In this document: positions 4,825 through 9,470 of the stretch, one piece after another | Position numbering within the stretch: the first letter of the stretch is position 1 | Layout of the letters: each line of letters opens with the position of its first letter | Source: Caulobacter segnis | Lineage (GTDB): Bacteria; Pseudomonadota; Alphaproteobacteria; Caulobacterales; Caulobacteraceae | NCBI RefSeq assembly: GCF_003243465.1 | Contig: NZ_QFQZ01000118.1 | Location: 1 to 9,470 of the forward strand | Reading direction: 5' to 3' | Length of the DNA: 9,470 bases | Program-made: the position numbers and the translations under genes | The notes under the pieces: model-generated | What the model saw: only the letters and a program-made list of their open reading frames with translations | Told to the model about the DNA's origin: nothing | Databases searched by the model: none

Positions 4825-7476
4825 ATGCGTCGTCTCTTGTCCTCTACGGCTGCGGCCGTGATCCTTTTGGCCGCCGGAGGCGCCTGCGCCGCCACCGCGC
4901 CCGCCGCCGCTCCGGGTTCGAAGGGGGCGACCTTCGCCACCGTCACGAGCCAGCTGCCGCGCAATGTCCGGCCCTCGCACTATGATCTGGCGTTCACGCC
5001 CGACGCCGACAAGATGTCCTTCACGGCGCGGGTGAAGATCGCCATCGAGGTGGTCGAGCCGACCGCCACCGTGACCCTGCAGGCCGCTGACCTGACGTTC
5101 TCCAAGGTCGAGATCGCAGGCGTCGGCGCCGCCAAGGTCAAGGTCGACAGCGAGGCCCAGACGGCCAGCTTCACGTTCGCCAAGCCCCTGACCAAGGGCA
5201 AGTACGTCCTGTCGATCGACTACGCCGGCAAGATCTACACCCAGGCCGCGGGCCTGTTCGCCCTCGACTACGACACCGAGACCGGCAAGAAGCGCGCGCT
5301 CTACACCCAGTTCGAGAACTCCGACGCCCGCCGGTTCATCCCGTCGTGGGACGAGCCGTTCTACAAGGCCACCTACAGCGTCGAGGCGACGATCCCGACC
5401 GGCCAGATGGCGCTCGGCAACATGCCCATCGCCTCGTCCAAGGACATTGGCGGCGGCAAGACGGTCGTGAAGTTCGCGACCTCGCCGAAGATGTCGACCT
5501 ATCTGCTGTTCTTCGGCCTGGGCGAGTTCGACCGCGCCTCGGTCAAGGCGGCCGGCGTCGATGTCGGCGTCGTCACCAAAAAGGGCGACACGCCCAAGGC
5601 CGAATTCGCGCTGAAGTCGGCGGCGCAGATCCTGCCCTGGTACAACGACTATTTCGGCACCCCCTATCCGCTGCCGGTGCTCGACAACATCGCCGCCCCC
5701 GGCCAGAGCCAGTTCTTCAGCGCCATGGAGAACTGGGGCGCGATCTTCTACTTCGAATACGCCATGCTGCTGGATCCCAAGATCTCGACCGAGCGGGACA
5801 AGCAGAACGTCTTCACGACGGTGGCGCACGAGATGGCCCACCAGTGGTTCGGCGACCTGGTCACCATGGCCTGGTGGGACGACCTGTGGCTGAACGAGGG
5901 CTTCGCGTCGTGGATGGAGGGCCGGGCGACCGAGCACTTCCACCCCGAATGGAACTCGGCGCTGGTGGCGGTCGGCGGCCGCGAGTACGCCATGAGCCTG
6001 GACGCGCTGCAGACCACGCACCCGGTCGTGCAGCACGTCGAGACCGTCGAGCAGGCCAGCCAGGCCTTCGACGGCATCACCTACCAGAAGGGCGAGGCGG
6101 TGATCCGCATGCTGGAAAGCTATGTGGGCCACGACGCCTGGCGCGACGGCGTGCGCGCCTACATGAAGAAGCACGCTCACGGCAACACGGTCAGCGACGA
6201 TCTGTGGCAGGCGGTCGAGACCGCGGCCAAGAAGCCGATCAAGGCGATCGCCCACGACTTCACCCTGCAGCCCGGCGTGCCGCTGATCACCGTCGACAGC
6301 GCCACCTGCGCCGCCGGCAAGACCACCCTGGGCCTGACCCAGGGCGAGTTCAGCAAGGACATGCCGAACAAGAAGCCGCTGATGTGGCGCGTGCCGGTGA
6401 CGGTGAAGGCGCTGGGCGGCGGCGAGGCCAAGACCCTGGTGACCGGCGGCAAGGGCTCGGTGACGGTCGAGGGCTGCGGCCCGGTCGTCGTCAACGCCGG
6501 CCAGAACGGCTACTATCGGGTGCAATACGGTGCGGAGCGGTTCGCCGGCATCGCGGGCGGCTTCGCCAAGCTGCCGTCGATCGACCAGCTGGGCGTGATG
6601 AGCGACGCCTGGTCCATGGGTCTGGCCGGCTACCAGCCCGCCACCGACTTCCTGGATCTTGCGAAGGCGACGCCCATCGACGCCGATCCGCAGGTGCTGT
6701 CGAAGATCGCGGGCGTCTATTCGACGATCGACGCCTACTACGAGGGCATGCCCGCCGAGCGCGCCGCGTTCCGCAAGCTGGCCATCGCCAAGCTGCGGCC
6801 GGCGCTGGCCAGGGTCGGCTGGACGGCCAAGCCGGGCGAGCCGGAAAACATCGCCATCCTGCGCGCCAGCCTGATCGGTACGCTGGGCGGCCTGGGCGAC
6901 GCGGACGTGGTGGCCGAGGCCATCCGACGGTTCAACGCCGACAAGACCGACCCGACCGCCGTCCCCGGTCCCCTGCGCAAGACGATCCAGAACGTGGTGG
7001 CCAGGCAGGCCGACGCGGCGACCTGGGACGCCATCCGCGCCCAGGCCCAGGCCGAGAAGACTCCGCTGGTCAAGTCGCAGCTCTACATGCTGCTGGCGGC
7101 CACCGAGGACGAGTCCCTGGCCAAGAAGGCCCTGGCGCTGGCCCTGACATCGGAACCGGGCGAGACCCTGTCCAGCAACATGATCTCGCGCGTGGCCGGC
7201 GAATTCCCGGAGATGACCTTCGACTGGGCCGTCGCCAACAAGGACGCCGTCAACGCCAAGGTCGACAGCAGCTCGCGCACCCGGTTCATCCCGGGGCTGG
7301 GCTCGGGGTCGTCCAACCCGGCCATGGCCGACAAGATCAAGGCCTACGCCGCGGCCAACCTGGCCGAGGGCTCGCGCAAGGAGGCCGACAAGGCGGCCGC
7401 CGCTGTGATCAATCGCGCCAAGATCCGCCAGGAGCGCCTGCCGGCCATCACCGCCTGGGTCGCCAAGGCCGGCTAG
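4825..7476 (+). CDS. Exported M1-family zinc aminopeptidase
   Basis: An 883-residue M1 metallopeptidase expected to remove N-terminal residues from peptides in the periplasm or at the envelope. Residues 1-22 form a signal peptide (MRRLLSS, then a hydrophobic Ala/Leu core) with cleavage after A20-C21-A22. C21 makes a lipoprotein conceivable, but the preceding GGA is a poor lipobox. The substrate motif is SAMENWG (299-305, the GAMEN position). Zinc ligands are H335, H339 and E358 in HEMAH-18 residues-E, with E336 as general base and Y420 in ITYQKG as the transition-state tyrosine. The region from about 600 to 883 fits the helical ERAP1-like C-terminal domain, so it belongs to the ERAP/puromycin-sensitive type rather than E. 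coli PepN. ATG 4825 has GGAAG at 4815-4819. The frame is open far upstream, but that part is antisense to alkB. The gene ends in a perfect terminator. Confidence 0.95.
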   Translation: MRRLLSSTAAAVILLAAGGACAATAPAAAPGSKGATFATVTSQLPRNVRPSHYDLAFTPDADKMSFTARVKIAIEVVEPTATVTLQAADLTFSKVEIAGVGAAKVKVDSEAQTASFTFAKPLTKGKYVLSIDYAGKIYTQAAGLFALDYDTETGKKRALYTQFENSDARRFIPSWDEPFYKATYSVEATIPTGQMALGNMPIASSKDIGGGKTVVKFATSPKMSTYLLFFGLGEFDRASVKAAGVDVGVVTKKGDTPKAEFALKSAAQILPWYNDYFGTPYPLPVLDNIAAPGQSQFFSAMENWGAIFYFEYAMLLDPKISTERDKQNVFTTVAHEMAHQWFGDLVTMAWWDDLWLNEGFASWMEGRATEHFHPEWNSALVAVGGREYAMSLDALQTTHPVVQHVETVEQASQAFDGITYQKGEAVIRMLESYVGHDAWRDGVRAYMKKHAHGNTVSDDLWQAVETAAKKPIKAIAHDFTLQPGVPLITVDSATCAAGKTTLGLTQGEFSKDMPNKKPLMWRVPVTVKALGGGEAKTLVTGGKGSVTVEGCGPVVVNAGQNGYYRVQYGAERFAGIAGGFAKLPSIDQLGVMSDAWSMGLAGYQPATDFLDLAKATPIDADPQVLSKIAGVYSTIDAYYEGMPAERAAFRKLAIAKLRPALARVGWTAKPGEPENIAILRASLIGTLGGLGDADVVAEAIRRFNADKTDPTAVPGPLRKTIQNVVARQADAATWDAIRAQAQAEKTPLVKSQLYMLLAATEDESLAKKALALALTSEPGETLSSNMISRVAGEFPEMTFDWAVANKDAVNAKVDSSSRTRFIPGLGSGSSNPAMADKIKAYAAANLAEGSRKEADKAAAAVINRAKIRQERLPAITAWVAKAG

Positions 7477-7509
7477 CGCGATAAGAGCTTAAAAGTTCAA
7501 GACTTTCCG

Positions 7510-7539
7510 TGGCCGCACCCTCCGGGTGCGGCCATTTTT
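7510..7539 (+). terminator. Rho-independent terminator of aminopeptidase gene
   Basis: A perfect 11-bp stem, TGGCCGCACCC (7510-7520) with GGGTGCGGCCA (7524-7534), a TCC loop, then TTTTT at 7535-7539. It lies 33 bases after the stop codon and isolates dnaK from upstream transcription. Confidence 0.95.
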
Positions 7540-7584
7540 CTATCGTGATTGGCGAGATTCCCCCTCGCCCCATGGGGTTATGGT

Positions 7585-7612
7585 CTTGCGCGCCGCTGGC
7601 TATCCCCCATAT
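7585..7612 (+). promoter_or_regulatory. Heat-shock (sigma-32) promoter of dnaK
   Basis: CTTGCGC (7585-7591), then 13 bases, then CCCCATAT (7605-7612) matches the sigma-32 consensus CTTGAAA-N11-16-CCCCATNT well. The predicted start is near 7619, giving a leader of about 190 bases. In C. crescentus the dnaKJ operon is known to be heat-induced from a sigma-32 promoter. Upstream lie a GANTC site (GATTC, 7556-7560) and the palindrome CCCCATGGGG (7568-7577). No CIRCE (HrcA) operator is visible. Confidence 0.85.
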
Positions 7613-7618
7613 CCGGCT

Positions 7619-7809
7619 TCGAAAGCGGGGTTGACGGGCTCGTCAACTTCGCACAACGCATTCCGCCCGCTCGGCTTTCGCCGGTCGGGCAGGATGTGGA
7701 CCGTAAACCCGAGAGAGTGCGAACCACGGGGACGGAGCGAGAAAAACCGGGACGCTTCCGAGAAGGTCCTTGTCACCGCCGTCCGCCTAGAGGAGCGACA
7801 GGTACGAAG
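7619..7809 (+). promoter_or_regulatory. dnaK 5' leader with hairpins
   Basis: Two hairpins can form near the 5' end: a perfect 7-bp stem GTTGACG/CGTCAAC (7630-7636 and 7641-7647), and an 11-position stem pairing 7665-7675 with 7680-7690 that has one C-T mismatch and one wobble. TTGACG (7631-7636) inside the first could double as the -35 of a housekeeping promoter, but no good -10 follows at 7654-7659. AGAGGAG (7789-7795) is a strong ribosome site lying 14 bases from ATG 7810, farther than usual. A 39-codon frame from ATG 7694 stops at TGA 7811-7813, overlapping the dnaK start, but its codons (AGA, CTA, CGA, GTA) are not gene-like. Confidence 0.5.

Positions 7810-9470
<1,661 letters not shown>

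Noticed and set aside
4741..6525. Long antisense frame (594 codons) and plus-strand alternative frame (5346-7484, 712 codons) over the aminopeptidase
   Set aside because: The M1 catalytic motifs lie in the 4825-7476 frame. The others are Arg/Gly-rich composition artefacts.
7631..7659. Second housekeeping promoter for dnaK from TTGACG
   Set aside because: The -35 is good, but the bases at the -10 position (CAACGC) do not resemble a -10 box, so I mention it only as a possibility in the leader.

Overview
The window is GC-rich (roughly two thirds G+C in the genes, strong G/C third-codon bias) and looks like the chromosome of a Caulobacter species, close to but probably not identical with C. crescentus. 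Reasons: a 490-residue DnaA opening MTMKGGVASQDFS with its sensor II arginine at position 357 (the numbering known for C. crescentus), the alphaproteobacterial order enoyl-CoA hydratase, rpsT, dnaA, followed by dnaK, and GANTC sites (the CcrM methylation motif) in front of rpsT, dnaA and dnaK. It is a core housekeeping region. I see no insertion sequence, phage gene, tRNA, rRNA, CRISPR array or defence system.

Layout. Positions 1-318 hold no confident gene, but contain a 15-bp stem-forming inverted repeat. An enoyl-CoA hydratase gene (319-1107) precedes rpsT (ribosomal protein S20, 1254-1529), which has its own promoter and a strong terminator. A 400-base gap carries two GANTC sites, the dnaA promoter and a long structured dnaA leader with tiny upstream reading frames. 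dnaA (1930-3402) ends in a strong terminator. A small secreted protein of unknown function (3638-4051) converges on alkB (4731-4120, minus strand), with a near-perfect 44-base hairpin between them. alkB diverges from an exported M1-family aminopeptidase (4825-7476), which ends in a perfect terminator. A sigma-32-type heat-shock promoter and a leader of about 190 bases drive dnaK (7810 to beyond the right edge).

Functionally the genes cover replication initiation (dnaA), translation (rpsT), DNA alkylation repair (alkB), protein folding (dnaK), envelope peptide turnover (M1 aminopeptidase) and acyl-CoA metabolism. Most are separate transcription units with their own promoters or terminators. 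The parts most worth a second look are regulatory: the dnaA leader (a closing stem starting near the predicted transcript start, then a 12-codon frame with Leu-Leu-Leu on TTA-CTT-TTA whose stop overlaps the dnaA start), the histidines at the DnaA box VII arginine positions, the convergent-gene hairpin, and the stem upstream of the hydratase gene. I found no clear new multi-gene system.
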